Shown in pieces: positions 6,205 to 14,497 of a DNA stretch of 18,543 nucleotides. The stretch comes from Bacteroidales bacterium UBA3824 (GTDB lineage: Bacteria; Bacteroidota; Bacteroidia; Bacteroidales; UBA3824): positions 5,111 to 23,653 of the forward strand of contig DGIK01000225.1 of assembly GCA_002393195.1 (NCBI GenBank). The letters run 5' to 3'. Position 1 is the first letter of the stretch. The number at the start of each line of letters is the position of its first letter. The position numbers were made by a program, and so were the translations under genes. The notes beneath the pieces are model-generated. The model was not told the origin of the DNA. It ran no database searches and was given only the letters and a program-made list of their open reading frames with translations.

Positions 6205-7632
6205 ATGAAAACGTTATCAATCAAAAAATTTTTTGTCTTGCTGTCCGTCGTGATTTTGGCGGCATCCTGCGGCAAGGAAGACAACAATGGAGTCAGCAAT
6301 GACAATGGCGACGAACCTTCTGTATTTGACAAGAATGTTGTCGCATATTCCATCTCTGTGACTAAGAAAACGCAGTTGCTCTCCAAAAGCACAGGCGACG
6401 ACGATACCTCTCTCCCGGAATATTTCGTGAGCGGCGACTACCTCGAAGTTTCCGGCGATGGCGTGAGCGGCATCCTGACGTTGAAGAAAGGATGCGAAAA
6501 CCAATCGTCCGTCATATTTGAAGGCACGCTGAAACTCGCCGACGGCACAACGCTTACAGACAACACACCCCTATCCGTCACCCTCAAAAACACCAGCAAC
6601 GGCAACGACGGCAAAATTCTCTCTGTCGGCGAAATTATGAAAGCCGCGACATTGGAAGAGGCATACCAAAAGTACAGCAGCCTTACTGCGACATTCTGTT
6701 ACGGCGAAAGCGACCATGTTTCTCTCGTAGAAAACAATGCGTTTGTTGAAATCAAAGGACGTGTGGGCGAACAATCCGTCACTGTCAATTCTCAGACGTA
6801 TCCTCTCACAGACGGTGCTGTTTGTCTTGCTGTTGCGGACAATACTGAACTTGAATGTGATCTCGTTCCTGGTGGTTCGATGACGGTTAGGTCATTGAGC
6901 AAGAGTACTCCTATTGATGCTTCCAACGAAATTACTGGTATTTTTTCTGTTGGCGCAGACAAAATAGTTCGTTTTAGCAAAAGTAATTTGCAGTACGACA
7001 AGAACCGCAGAAAGTTTGTATTCGCCGACAATCAATACGACTACAAAGGTAGTTCCGAGGGCAATATTATAGACCTTTTTGGCTGGGGTACAGGCAATAA
7101 TCCCACAGAAAGTAGTGCCTCTAATGCAAAATATACTGATTTCAACGACTGGGGCGCGAAGGTTGGCTCAGGCTGGCGTACACTTTCGCAAAATGAGTGG
7201 GCCTACCTTCTTGGTGCCCGTCATGATGCAGAAGCAAAGAATTATTTTGGATATGTTGTCTTCCTGTCAAATGATAAAAAAGATACTCTTGCCTACAAGT
7301 TTGGGCTGATAATTCTTCCCGACGATTGGATTGTATCCGATGGACAATACATACTATTGGAAGATAACACCTATTCCGTAGAAGAATGGGCTGATATGGA
7401 ACAAGCTGGCGCAGTATTCATCCCGGCAACCAATGAGCAAAGTTTTTCCGATACAAAAAAGATAATGTATGGCTCATATTGGACATCCTCATTCCTTAGC
7501 GATGCCTTCTCTTTGCGGATGCAAATAACCCACAGTTACCGTGAGTTTAATGGAAATCATATCTATGGTTATGGCTTTTCAGAGTACATCCGCAGCAACA
7601 AATTTTCTGTACGTTTAGTAAAAGATATTTAA
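6205..7632 (+). CDS. Lipoprotein with FISUMP-like C-terminal region, 475 residues
   Basis: The signal sequence ends in the lipobox AASC, with the lipidated Cys followed by GKEDNN. Residues about 40-230 are beta-rich and low in recognisable motifs. The C-terminal half (about 243-475) begins GIFSVGADKIVRFSKSNLQY and contains DLFGWGTG, WRTLSQNEWAYLLGAR, ILPDDWI, GAVFIPA, YWTSSF and a final RLVKDI. This pattern is that of large Bacteroidales and Fibrobacter surface-protein families related to FISUMP and the formylglycine-generating-enzyme/C-type-lectin fold. I infer a binding or structural role at the cell surface, not an enzyme. Ligand and partners are unknown. A strong two-way terminator follows. 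Confidence 0.8.
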   Translation: MKTLSIKKFFVLLSVVILAASCGKEDNNGVSNDNGDEPSVFDKNVVAYSISVTKKTQLLSKSTGDDDTSLPEYFVSGDYLEVSGDGVSGILTLKKGCENQSSVIFEGTLKLADGTTLTDNTPLSVTLKNTSNGNDGKILSVGEIMKAATLEEAYQKYSSLTATFCYGESDHVSLVENNAFVEIKGRVGEQSVTVNSQTYPLTDGAVCLAVADNTELECDLVPGGSMTVRSLSKSTPIDASNEITGIFSVGADKIVRFSKSNLQYDKNRRKFVFADNQYDYKGSSEGNIIDLFGWGTGNNPTESSASNAKYTDFNDWGAKVGSGWRTLSQNEWAYLLGARHDAEAKNYFGYVVFLSNDKKDTLAYKFGLIILPDDWIVSDGQYILLEDNTYSVEEWADMEQAGAVFIPATNEQSFSDTKKIMYGSYWTSSFLSDAFSLRMQITHSYREFNGNHIYGYGFSEYIRSNKFSVRLVKDI

Positions 7633-7694
7633 CTTCAAGTATCCATTGAGCATTTTTTTCAGTGGATGATTGTAGTTTTCGATTACCCACCTCT

Positions 7695-7744
7695 AAAAAA
7701 ACTTTTGGAAATACCTCTTGCGAAGTATTCCCAAAAGTTTTTTT
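7695..7744. terminator. Bidirectional terminator between convergent genes
   Basis: AAAAAAACTTTTGG (7695-7708) pairs with CCAAAAGTTTTTTT (7731-7744). The stem continues through AATAC/GTATT after one mismatch. The A run and T run allow termination of both the lipoprotein gene and the sigma-factor gene that converge here. Confidence 0.9.
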
Positions 7745-7822
7745 CATAGTTGAAACTATAATATTTTTTTCGCCTATGAAATAATCCTTGTTGTGCCGAA
7801 GCCCAAGCCGTGTGTCGGTGTC

Positions 7823-8413
7823 TTAGGCGTAAAGGCAGAGGTTGCGGTCCTCTATCATCTTGCGGAGATTGATAAGCGCGTACCTCATACGACCGAGTGC
7901 TGTGTTGATGCTTACTCCGGTCTGGTCTGCGATCTCCTTGAAACTCATTTCGCCGTAGTGACGCAACAAGATTACTTCTTTCTGGTCGTCAGGAAGTTCG
8001 TTGATGAGCTGCCTAACCTCAAACTCTATACGATTCTGTACAAGACGGTCCTCGATATTGACGTCCGCAAACTTCTTACTATTGAAAAGATCTGCCTCAG
8101 TACTGTCGGAAGACGTTACCTTTAAGTGCTTCTCCCTGCGGTAATGGTCGATTATCAGGTTATGCGAGATGCGTACTACCCACGAGAGGAATATGCCCTT
8201 CTCCATATACCTGCCCTTGCGAAGCGACTTGATCACTTTGATGAAGGTCTCCTGAAATATATCCTCCGCCAATTCGCGATCCTTGACATTGAGCATTATG
8301 TAAGTGAATACTTTGCTCTTATGACGCTCGAAGAGGGTCTTTATACAATTGCCGTCGCCGTTCTCTATGAACGCATTGACGAGCTCCTGGTCTTTCATTT
8401 CTACGTAAGCCAT
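7823..8413 (-). CDS. ECF-type RNA polymerase sigma-70 factor
   Basis: The 196-residue protein has only the sigma2 and sigma4 regions, as expected for the extracytoplasmic-function group. Sigma2 spans about 27-95 (RHKSKVFTYIML, DIFQETFIKVI, LSWVVRISHNLIIDHYRR). Sigma4 spans about 135-187 (LPDDQKEVILLRHYGEMSFKEIA, then a helix-turn-helix SINTALGRMRYALINLRK). It directs polymerase to a specific promoter set, which cannot be named from sequence. No anti-sigma gene is adjacent, so control may be transcriptional or by a remote partner. An alternative start is the ATG at 8398 (MKDQELVNAF), which aligns better with many relatives. An AAAGGAGG at 8463-8470 lies too far upstream to serve the annotated ATG. 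Confidence 0.93.
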   Translation of the reverse strand: MAYVEMKDQELVNAFIENGDGNCIKTLFERHKSKVFTYIMLNVKDRELAEDIFQETFIKVIKSLRKGRYMEKGIFLSWVVRISHNLIIDHYRREKHLKVTSSDSTEADLFNSKKFADVNIEDRLVQNRIEFEVRQLINELPDDQKEVILLRHYGEMSFKEIADQTGVSINTALGRMRYALINLRKMIEDRNLCLYA

Positions 8414-8763
8414 GGTATTTCTGTTTTTAGTTAATACGTGTAGCTCTCAACTTATAGGCGTTCCTCCTTTATTTTAAAGTTAGTAATTATTGTTGACTGT
8501 GTTTGTATGTTTTTGAGTTTGTTACTTTGTTTGTCTGTTTTGATGAGTTATACGTAACAAACTGAAAAAATGTTGCATGAATTTATGTTAAAAAACATAA
8601 AAAACAGCGTCATTTTGCATAATTAATTGCAAAAACTTCGCCAAAAAACGTTTGCATAGATTTTTTTTTGCATTTATCGGCAAAATCTGCGGCAATTATG
8701 AGGAAAATTTGTATTTTTGACGCACAAATATTAACGTTAATCCCAAACATTATAATTACAGAC
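8414..8763. other. AT-rich divergent intergenic region between the sigma factor and glucokinase genes
   Basis: The half next to the sigma gene is strongly strand-biased, T/G-rich on the plus strand, so the sigma mRNA leader would be CA-rich and unstructured, with repeated ACAAAC units. It holds an orphan Shine-Dalgarno (8463-8470) and a perfect small palindrome, TTTATGTT-AAAA-AACATAAA (8582-8601). Towards the kinase gene, TATTTTTG (8712-8719) fits the -7 consensus with no clear -33 box and lies 44 bases before the ATG at 8764. No coding region is convincing here. Confidence 0.55.
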
Positions 8764-9705
8764 ATGAAAAACATTTCGATAGGTATCGACATAGGCGGCA
8801 CCAACACCGTGATTGGAGCCGTTGCAGACGACGCTACAATCATTGCCGAGGCTTCGCTCTCCACTCAGAAGTATGTGGTGCTTGATGATTACATCAACGC
8901 CTTGGTATCCAACATCAAAGACATCCTCGCCAAATGCGGCGAACACACCCTGCGTGGCATCGGTGTGGGCGTACCGAACGGCAATTTTTACAGTGGCGCG
9001 ATAGAGATGGCGCCCAATCTGCCTTGGAAGGGCAAGGTGATGTTGGCAGACCTTCTGCGCCGACATTTCGACACCAAAGTCGTAGTAACCAACGATGCCA
9101 AAGCAGCCACAATCGGCGAGATGGTATATGGCGGTGCCAAAGGCATGAAGAATTTTGTGATGATTACCCTCGGCACGGGGCTCGGTTCGGGCGTCGTTGT
9201 CAATGGAAGCCTCGTGTATGGTGCGGACGGCTTCGCGGGCGAATTTGGACATTCGGTGGCGATACCCGGCGGGAGGGAATGTGGCTGCGGACGTCAGGGC
9301 TGTCTCGAAACTTACGCATCAGCCACCGGCATCAAGCGCACGGCGTTTGAATTGATGGCTAAATACAACACGCCGTCCAAGATGCGCGACATTCCGTTTT
9401 CTAAACTCACGAGCAAAGACATCTATATATTTGCGACGGAGGGCGACGCGCTCGCATTGAAGGCGTTTGATTTCACCGCCGACATACTCGGACGCAAACT
9501 CGCCGACCTTTGCACGGTATTGAGTCCCGAGGCTGTGTTTATTTTCGGTGGACTTGCCAACGCCAAGGAGCTAATTGTGGATGCCACAAAGAAATACATG
9601 GAGCAGTATATGCTGCCCGTGTTCAGAAACAAGGTGAAGGTATTGCCGTCGGCATTGCTCGGCACCAATATCGCTGTGCTCGGCTCCGCGGCCCTCGTCG
9701 CTTAA
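8764..9705 (+). CDS. ROK-family sugar kinase, probably glucokinase
   Basis: The cytoplasmic kinase has 313 residues, the usual size for ROK glucokinases that phosphorylate glucose (or a related hexose) with ATP. The phosphate-binding loop GIDIGGTNT is at residues 7-15 and the catalytic Asp111 lies in VTNDAKAA. GTGLGSGVVVNG starts at 137, sugar-binding Glu160 lies in GEFGHS, and the ROK zinc site is His163 with Cys173, Cys175 and Cys180 (CGCGRQGCLE). There is no N-terminal helix-turn-helix, so it is an enzyme and not a NagC/XylR-type repressor. An in-frame ATG at 8668 would add 32 residues unlike the family and would precede the likely promoter, so 8764 is preferred. The exact sugar is not provable from sequence. 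The next gene follows 25 bases later. Confidence 0.9.
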   Translation: MKNISIGIDIGGTNTVIGAVADDATIIAEASLSTQKYVVLDDYINALVSNIKDILAKCGEHTLRGIGVGVPNGNFYSGAIEMAPNLPWKGKVMLADLLRRHFDTKVVVTNDAKAATIGEMVYGGAKGMKNFVMITLGTGLGSGVVVNGSLVYGADGFAGEFGHSVAIPGGRECGCGRQGCLETYASATGIKRTAFELMAKYNTPSKMRDIPFSKLTSKDIYIFATEGDALALKAFDFTADILGRKLADLCTVLSPEAVFIFGGLANAKELIVDATKKYMEQYMLPVFRNKVKVLPSALLGTNIAVLGSAALVA

Positions 9706-9730
9706 ACAACATTTTTAACTCTAATCCATT

Positions 9731-11422
9731 ATGAAGAGCAATACTATAACTGTAACATCGTCGGAAAATTCTGGCGATGTTATATTGACGGTGAAACGTA
9801 ACAAGTTTCCGTGGTGGATATTCTTGTTTCTGTTGCCGCTGATATTGCTGATACCCATAAAGAGGGACATCAACATACAATACGCGCAGCAGGGCAGCGA
9901 CATTGCAGTCGCAAAGGCCGCCGCCACTGTTACATATCCCGTGACATCCACTTTTGGCGGCAAGACAATGCTTACTGTCAAGGACACCACCGACACCGAA
10001 GGCAAGATGGTGATAAGGGACGTGGCAGAGCCGCTGTGGTACAAGTTGTTTGGCGGTCATAGCGATTCGCTTTTTACGAGTTGTGGCAATGGCTGTTACA
10101 GCCTCAAAAATGCTGGTTACAAGTACCGCGACTTCCCGCCCGACGATTTCAAGAAAGTATATCTTGGGGCTGTGGCAAGCGTGGAGACACTGTTTGTGGC
10201 AGATGCCGACGACGGAGAGCCTATTCCCGAGGCTGACATTCTACTTGTTCGCACTGTGGATGGCAATTCCACTTCCGATAATGTCAAGTCTGATGTAGCA
10301 GGTCAGTTTGACATCAAGGGTATGCCACTATGTGGTACGGTCAAGGTGGTTGCGTCCAAGGAAGGTTACGAAAATGACACTCTCGAGGCATCGCTTTTTG
10401 ACATCAGCAATATGACCGACGAAGAAAAGACCTTGCACTTGAAACCGTTGAAAGGTTGCGTGAAAGTCATAGTCAAAAACCTGAATACCAAGACATTGCT
10501 GACAGACGCTACGGTAACATTGGAAATCAACGGTGCGGCTCGTACTATGAAGACCAATACCAATGGTGTTGGCGTGGGTATGTTTGATTCGTTGAGGATC
10601 AGCAGCACCTTGAAATTCACCGCGTCCAAGGCTGGCTACGCCGACACGACGCTTTCGGGCTACACGGTGCAGCAGTTTATGAACCTCGACGAGGAGAAGC
10701 GTACAATGTATCTGCGTCCGCTCACCAAGTCGCTTGTATTCAAGAATGTGGACGGCACAGGCGCGGCACTGTCTGGCGTCAAAAACGAGATTTACAAGAA
10801 TGGCAATCTCATCGCCACCGAGTACAGCAACAATGCCGGCGAATTTGTTGTGGCAAATATTTTGGATTCTGACAAGCTTTCAATCGCCGCCACCAAGACG
10901 GGTTATAATGGCAACAATACCAAGGTCAAGAACAAGACTTTGGCGCAATTGAACACTCAGGATTCGCGCACTATTCCGCTTACGAAGATTGAGCAGCCGA
11001 AGCCCACGCCTCCGCCGCCAAACAACAACAAACAGGACGACCTCAAAGGCGAGAGCGGCGACCTCCGTATCAATCTCCAATGGTATTGCCGTACCGACCT
11101 TGACCTTCACGTTATCGATCCCTGTGGCAACGAAATTTATTTCTCCAAGCGTAAAGCGACGTGTAATGGCGGTACGGGTATTCTCGACCTCGATGCCAAC
11201 GCACTCATCGGCACCACTACGCGCCCGCAGGAAAACATCTATTGGTTGAAGCCTTCGCCGGGCACTTATACCATCAAGGTGGTTTGCTTCAAGTGGCGCG
11301 AAAGGTCTCAAAATCCGATTAGTTACAATATTTCGATTGTTGATAAAAACGGCCGTGTAGATAAGCGCGGCACGATAGCCAAGGGTCAGACAATTACCGT
11401 GTGCAAGCATACGGTGAATTAA
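9731..11422 (+). CDS. Single-pass membrane protein with three Ig/transthyretin-like repeats and a YfaP/DUF2135-like C-terminus
   Basis: The protein has 563 residues. Residues 1-26 are polar, and 27-43 (FPWWIFLFLLPLILLIP) form one membrane helix. Residues 44-150 form an unassigned domain. Three tandem repeats follow (about 150-240, 241-331, 332-419). Each has the pattern of carboxypeptidase-regulatory/PEGA-like beta domains, with A-(S/T)-K-x-GY near its end, and the first two close with EEK(T/R)-x-x-L-x-PL. A Pro/Asn linker (PKPTPPPPNNNK) leads to the C-terminal domain (about 443-563). There, DLRINLQWY, DLDLHVIDPCGNEIYF, DLDANA and PGTYTIKVV resemble the DUF2135/YfaP family of unknown function. 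It is probably co-transcribed with the upstream ROK kinase, though a functional link is unproven. Confidence 0.8.
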   Translation: MKSNTITVTSSENSGDVILTVKRNKFPWWIFLFLLPLILLIPIKRDINIQYAQQGSDIAVAKAAATVTYPVTSTFGGKTMLTVKDTTDTEGKMVIRDVAEPLWYKLFGGHSDSLFTSCGNGCYSLKNAGYKYRDFPPDDFKKVYLGAVASVETLFVADADDGEPIPEADILLVRTVDGNSTSDNVKSDVAGQFDIKGMPLCGTVKVVASKEGYENDTLEASLFDISNMTDEEKTLHLKPLKGCVKVIVKNLNTKTLLTDATVTLEINGAARTMKTNTNGVGVGMFDSLRISSTLKFTASKAGYADTTLSGYTVQQFMNLDEEKRTMYLRPLTKSLVFKNVDGTGAALSGVKNEIYKNGNLIATEYSNNAGEFVVANILDSDKLSIAATKTGYNGNNTKVKNKTLAQLNTQDSRTIPLTKIEQPKPTPPPPNNNKQDDLKGESGDLRINLQWYCRTDLDLHVIDPCGNEIYFSKRKATCNGGTGILDLDANALIGTTTRPQENIYWLKPSPGTYTIKVVCFKWRERSQNPISYNISIVDKNGRVDKRGTIAKGQTITVCKHTVN

Positions 11423-11454
11423 AGTTTATAAGAATTATTGGTGAAAAAAAATAT

Positions 11455-11526
11455 CAAAGTCCGCCAGAATAATCTTCTTTATTTCAGTCCCTCTCTTTAA
11501 TGAAGATGGGCGGACTTTGGTGTTTT
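11455..11526. terminator. Bidirectional terminator between convergent genes (long loop)
   Basis: CAAAGTCCGCC (11455-11465) pairs exactly with GGCGGACTTTG (11509-11519). The 43-base loop can close further through ATCTTC/GAAGAT. A tracts precede and T tracts follow, suiting the convergent membrane-protein and lysozyme genes. Confidence 0.75.
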
Positions 11527-11553
11527 TTGAAATTTCTTTTTTTGTTATAATTA

Positions 11554-12195
11554 TTATCTGTAACCGCGTTCTTGCAGTTCAGCTTTTACGTATAAAATGT
11601 CGTCTTGGTGCCACATGTCGTTTTCCCATTTTTGGATGTTGGCGGCTACCTTAGAATATACTTTTCTGCCGGTCTTGCAGTCGGTGTAATAACACCATTT
11701 GGCAAATTCTTCGTCAACGGAACCGCCTTCGTCTATCTTTTTGCGAAGGCCGCTTTTGAGCAGCGATCCGATTCCCTTGCTGAATACGAAGTGTGCAAGT
11801 ACGATTTTGCGGCTGCCCCTTATCTCGGGGTAAAGTTTGTTGGCTGTTGCATACGAGACTTTGAAATCGGCTCGTAGCAGGCTGTCGGCGAAACGCTCCG
11901 AAATCTGCTCCGGAAAGCTCTCGCCCTGTTGTATGACGTGTCCGTAGCCTATTGTAAGTTTGCCTGAGACACATCTGTAGGCTCTGCCGTTTGCAAAGCC
12001 TTCGTGAAGTTTGATGAAGTCGATGGCGGCTTCATAGTTTTTGCGCTCGCTCTCGGCAATGCTCTGATCCAAGGAGAATACAGTGTTGTCGAGTGTAGCG
12101 ATTCTGCTGTCTTTGATGTAGCGTCCGCTCGTAAGTTCGTTGCAATACAAGGCGACTGCTATCAGCAACAGCAGGGTCGTCAAAAGTTTTTTCAT
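11554..12195 (-). CDS. GH24-type lysozyme (muramidase), membrane-targeted
   Basis: The 213-residue protein has an N-terminal hydrophobic segment (LLTTLLLLIAVALYC, about 4-18), either a lipoprotein-like or uncleaved signal or an anchor. The T4-lysozyme/GH24 domain spans about 52-200. The catalytic region reads LHEGF ... AYRC ... GKLTIGYGH, giving Glu65, Cys75 and Thr81. In this family the second position is usually Asp but may be Cys, as in some phage endolysins. The spacing here is E-9-C-5-T, one residue longer than the common form between E and C. It should cleave the MurNAc-GlcNAc bond of peptidoglycan in the periplasm. No holin, spanin or phage gene is nearby, so a cell-wall or interbacterial role is as likely as a phage remnant. 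Confidence 0.82.
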   Translation of the reverse strand: MKKLLTTLLLLIAVALYCNELTSGRYIKDSRIATLDNTVFSLDQSIAESERKNYEAAIDFIKLHEGFANGRAYRCVSGKLTIGYGHVIQQGESFPEQISERFADSLLRADFKVSYATANKLYPEIRGSRKIVLAHFVFSKGIGSLLKSGLRKKIDEGGSVDEEFAKWCYYTDCKTGRKVYSKVAANIQKWENDMWHQDDILYVKAELQERGYR

Positions 12196-12464
12196 GTTGA
12201 TTAATATTTAGAAGTCGCGAAGAAACACGGCTTCCGACGGGACACAATGCCGGTGTGAAGAGTTGCCGGCTCGTATGTAATGTATTGTACTCAATATTTA
12301 GGGTTAAAAAGTCCATCCCGTCGATATTTCGTTTCCAAATCCGGGGCAGTAGGTCGCAATGTTGTGTTTTAGATGCGTCAGACCGCCTCGCGCCACCATT
12401 TTAGTGACGGTGCAAAGTTGGGAAAAGATTTTGACTTTTAGTTTACGCCAATTTTAAGATTTGT
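12196..12464 (-). other. Intergenic region upstream of the lysozyme gene, possible long structured leader
   Basis: Read on the minus strand, CAACTTTG (12413-12420) differs by one base from the TAnnTTTG -7 box and is followed by CACC, as in many promoters of this phylum. No good -33 box is seen. If used, the leader would be about 200 bases. That leader contains CGACGGGA (12235-12242) facing TCCCGTCG (12316-12323) and an inner GCCGG/CCGGC pair, so it could fold. No known riboswitch is recognised. No clear terminator for the kinase gene upstream is visible. Confidence 0.35.
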
Positions 12465-14438
12465 TTAATTTAGCAATTGGGTCGGTTTGGTGTCGAGGTT
12501 TTTGAGACGGAAGTAGAATGTGGAGCCTTCGTTGGGCGCAGATTCGAGCCAAATGGAGCCTCCAAGTATGTCTATGTAGCCTTTGCACAATGAAAGACCC
12601 ACGCCCACGCCGTCGTATTTGCGTTCGAGGACGTTTTCTGCTTGTTGGAATGATGTGAATATGCTTTCGTGCAGCTCCTTGCGGATGCCTATGCCCGTGT
12701 CGCGGACGAAGAAGGTTATGTAGTTGTCCTCTATGTTGTATCCGTATGATACGCTGCCTTTGCTTGTGAACTTGATGCCGTTGGAGATGAGGCACGTGAG
12801 CGTTTTTTTCACCTTGTAGCTGTCGGTTACTATGTTGGAATCGTCGTCTGACACCGATGGCTGCGGTATCAGGTCTATGTGCTTGGCGTGCGCGAAGGTC
12901 TCCATTTCGTTGTAGATGGTCTTGAGCATCGAATTGACATTGACCGACGATATTGTGGCCTTGCTCTGCTGTGTCTGCAACTTGGACATCTCCATTATGT
13001 TCTCTATTATATAAAGGAGTCGCTTGCTTGCCTGCGATATGTAATCGACGTAGAGTCGGTCTTTGTTGGAGAGCGATGTCGATTTTGCCAGTAGTTGCCC
13101 AAAGCCGATGATGGAGTTCATAGGCGTGCGTACTTCGTGCGACATATTGGCAAGGAACGCGGTCTTGAGCTTTTCGTTTTGCTCGGCGCGTTCCTTTTCC
13201 TCCACGAGTTGACACTTGTATTGTCGCTCCTTGATTTCTGCTACCATGAGCGGCGATATGTAGTCGGCAAGGCCTTGTACGAAGTTTTTCGCTTTTGGGG
13301 TGAATGTGGTCTGCGGGTCGGTACAGGAGATGATGCCTATCACCTTGTCCTTGTCCATTACGGGAGTGGTGAGTATCTCGTTGCAATCGAATGTGTTGGT
13401 CTCGATCAGTTGCTCTTTGGAATCAAAGACTATTTCGAGTCCGTTGTTTTTGATTTCGAATATGAGGTCGCCGTTGGCGTCTGGGGACGGCAAATACCCC
13501 TTGTCGTTGTGAGCAAGGCAAATCACTTCCCTGTCTTGATGTACGTAGCCGATGAATCCGCCACGGCTGCCGGTATTTTTCAAAACGAAGTCCAGCACTA
13601 CTTTGTATAGGCTCGCGTCGTGTCCGAGGGCGAATGCTTTGGAGATTTCGTTTTTGATCATCAAGTCGTTTCGTACTTCGATTTCGTGCTTGATGTCGTT
13701 GAACACCGCCGCCGAAAATCCTTTCCTCGGCGAGTAGGTGCGCACTTCAAAGTGTTTTTTGGTGGCTGGATGGTAATATTTGCCACTGTACGAATTGCCG
13801 GTGAGGGCCGATTTGGCGAGTATCCTCATCACGCTCTCATCTATGTCTGGTATTACGTCGTCGATGTTTTTGCCGATGGCTTGCTCCTTGTCTTTGTCGA
13901 AGTATATCTCGAAGGCGGAGTTGATGTCGAGTATCTGGTGGTTTGTGATGTTGCCCTTGTCGTCGGTAATGCCTTTGAGAAACACGAATCCAGACGACAT
14001 GTTTTCAAACAGCATCTTGAAGTTGGTCTCTTCGGAGGATTCGGTTATTTTGTTGACATTTTTAATAATGAATAGTACTCCGTCGTTCATCGCCGCCGCC
14101 TTGATGTTGAAGGCTTTGTCGTTGGAAGTGTTGAGGAGGAGTTCTACCATTTGTTTGCGGTCGGCTTTGAGGGAGGCAATCTCCTCGTAGTCGCCCATTG
14201 CAAACTGCGCCGGCATCAGGTCGAAGAATCCCTTGCCAAGAGCTTCGTTTTTGGTGACGCCAAGGAAACGCGCCGCCGACGAATTGAGGGTGCGTATTCT
14301 GTAGCTCGTCCATTCGCAATATATCGCCATATCGTCGTGCGACTCGATAAGCGCATCAAGCAGGAGGTAGCCAACGCCATCGCCCGCTTGATTAATGCAG
14401 AATGTCCCTGCCGGATATGTCGATACATCGTTTTTCAT
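12465..14438 (-). CDS. Soluble sensor histidine kinase, PAS-PAS-GAF-HisKA-HATPase
   Basis: The 657-residue protein has no signal peptide or membrane helix, so it senses cytoplasmic cues. Domains in order are a PAS domain (about 25-130), a second PAS (about 138-255, starting FKMLFENMSSGFVFLK), a GAF-like domain (about 265-400), a short coiled coil, HisKA with His434 in NMSHEVRTPMNS, and HATPase_c (about 540-647). The HATPase_c domain has N box ISNGIKFT, G1 DTGIGI, F box FTSFQQ and G2 GVGVGLSL. All catalytic motifs are present. It carries no receiver or output domain, so the phosphoryl acceptor must be another protein. It is the last gene of the gmk-kinase-kinase run, 59 bases after the other kinase, whose internal PAS (DNMTSGFLLAE) resembles its own second PAS. 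Confidence 0.9.
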   Translation of the reverse strand: MKNDVSTYPAGTFCINQAGDGVGYLLLDALIESHDDMAIYCEWTSYRIRTLNSSAARFLGVTKNEALGKGFFDLMPAQFAMGDYEEIASLKADRKQMVELLLNTSNDKAFNIKAAAMNDGVLFIIKNVNKITESSEETNFKMLFENMSSGFVFLKGITDDKGNITNHQILDINSAFEIYFDKDKEQAIGKNIDDVIPDIDESVMRILAKSALTGNSYSGKYYHPATKKHFEVRTYSPRKGFSAAVFNDIKHEIEVRNDLMIKNEISKAFALGHDASLYKVVLDFVLKNTGSRGGFIGYVHQDREVICLAHNDKGYLPSPDANGDLIFEIKNNGLEIVFDSKEQLIETNTFDCNEILTTPVMDKDKVIGIISCTDPQTTFTPKAKNFVQGLADYISPLMVAEIKERQYKCQLVEEKERAEQNEKLKTAFLANMSHEVRTPMNSIIGFGQLLAKSTSLSNKDRLYVDYISQASKRLLYIIENIMEMSKLQTQQSKATISSVNVNSMLKTIYNEMETFAHAKHIDLIPQPSVSDDDSNIVTDSYKVKKTLTCLISNGIKFTSKGSVSYGYNIEDNYITFFVRDTGIGIRKELHESIFTSFQQAENVLERKYDGVGVGLSLCKGYIDILGGSIWLESAPNEGSTFYFRLKNLDTKPTQLLN

Positions 14439-14497
14439 TTTGCCTTTTTTATGCCGTCCAAAGGTATATAAAAGTTTCTATATATAAAAAATTTTTT

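Noticed and set aside
8668..8763. In-frame upstream ATG extending the ROK kinase
   Set aside because: The extra 32 residues are unlike ROK N-termini and the likely -7 box lies inside them.
11554..12195. Prophage lysis module around the lysozyme
   Set aside because: No holin, spanin, capsid, integrase or attachment repeats are present in the window.
12032..12316. 94-codon minus-strand frame with its start upstream of the lysozyme
   Set aside because: It runs out of frame into the lysozyme gene and has no recognisable features.
12454..13386. 310-codon minus-strand frame overlapping the PAS-GAF kinase
   Set aside because: It is an out-of-frame shadow, His/Arg/Gln-rich and without domains, while the kinase frame carries all catalytic motifs.
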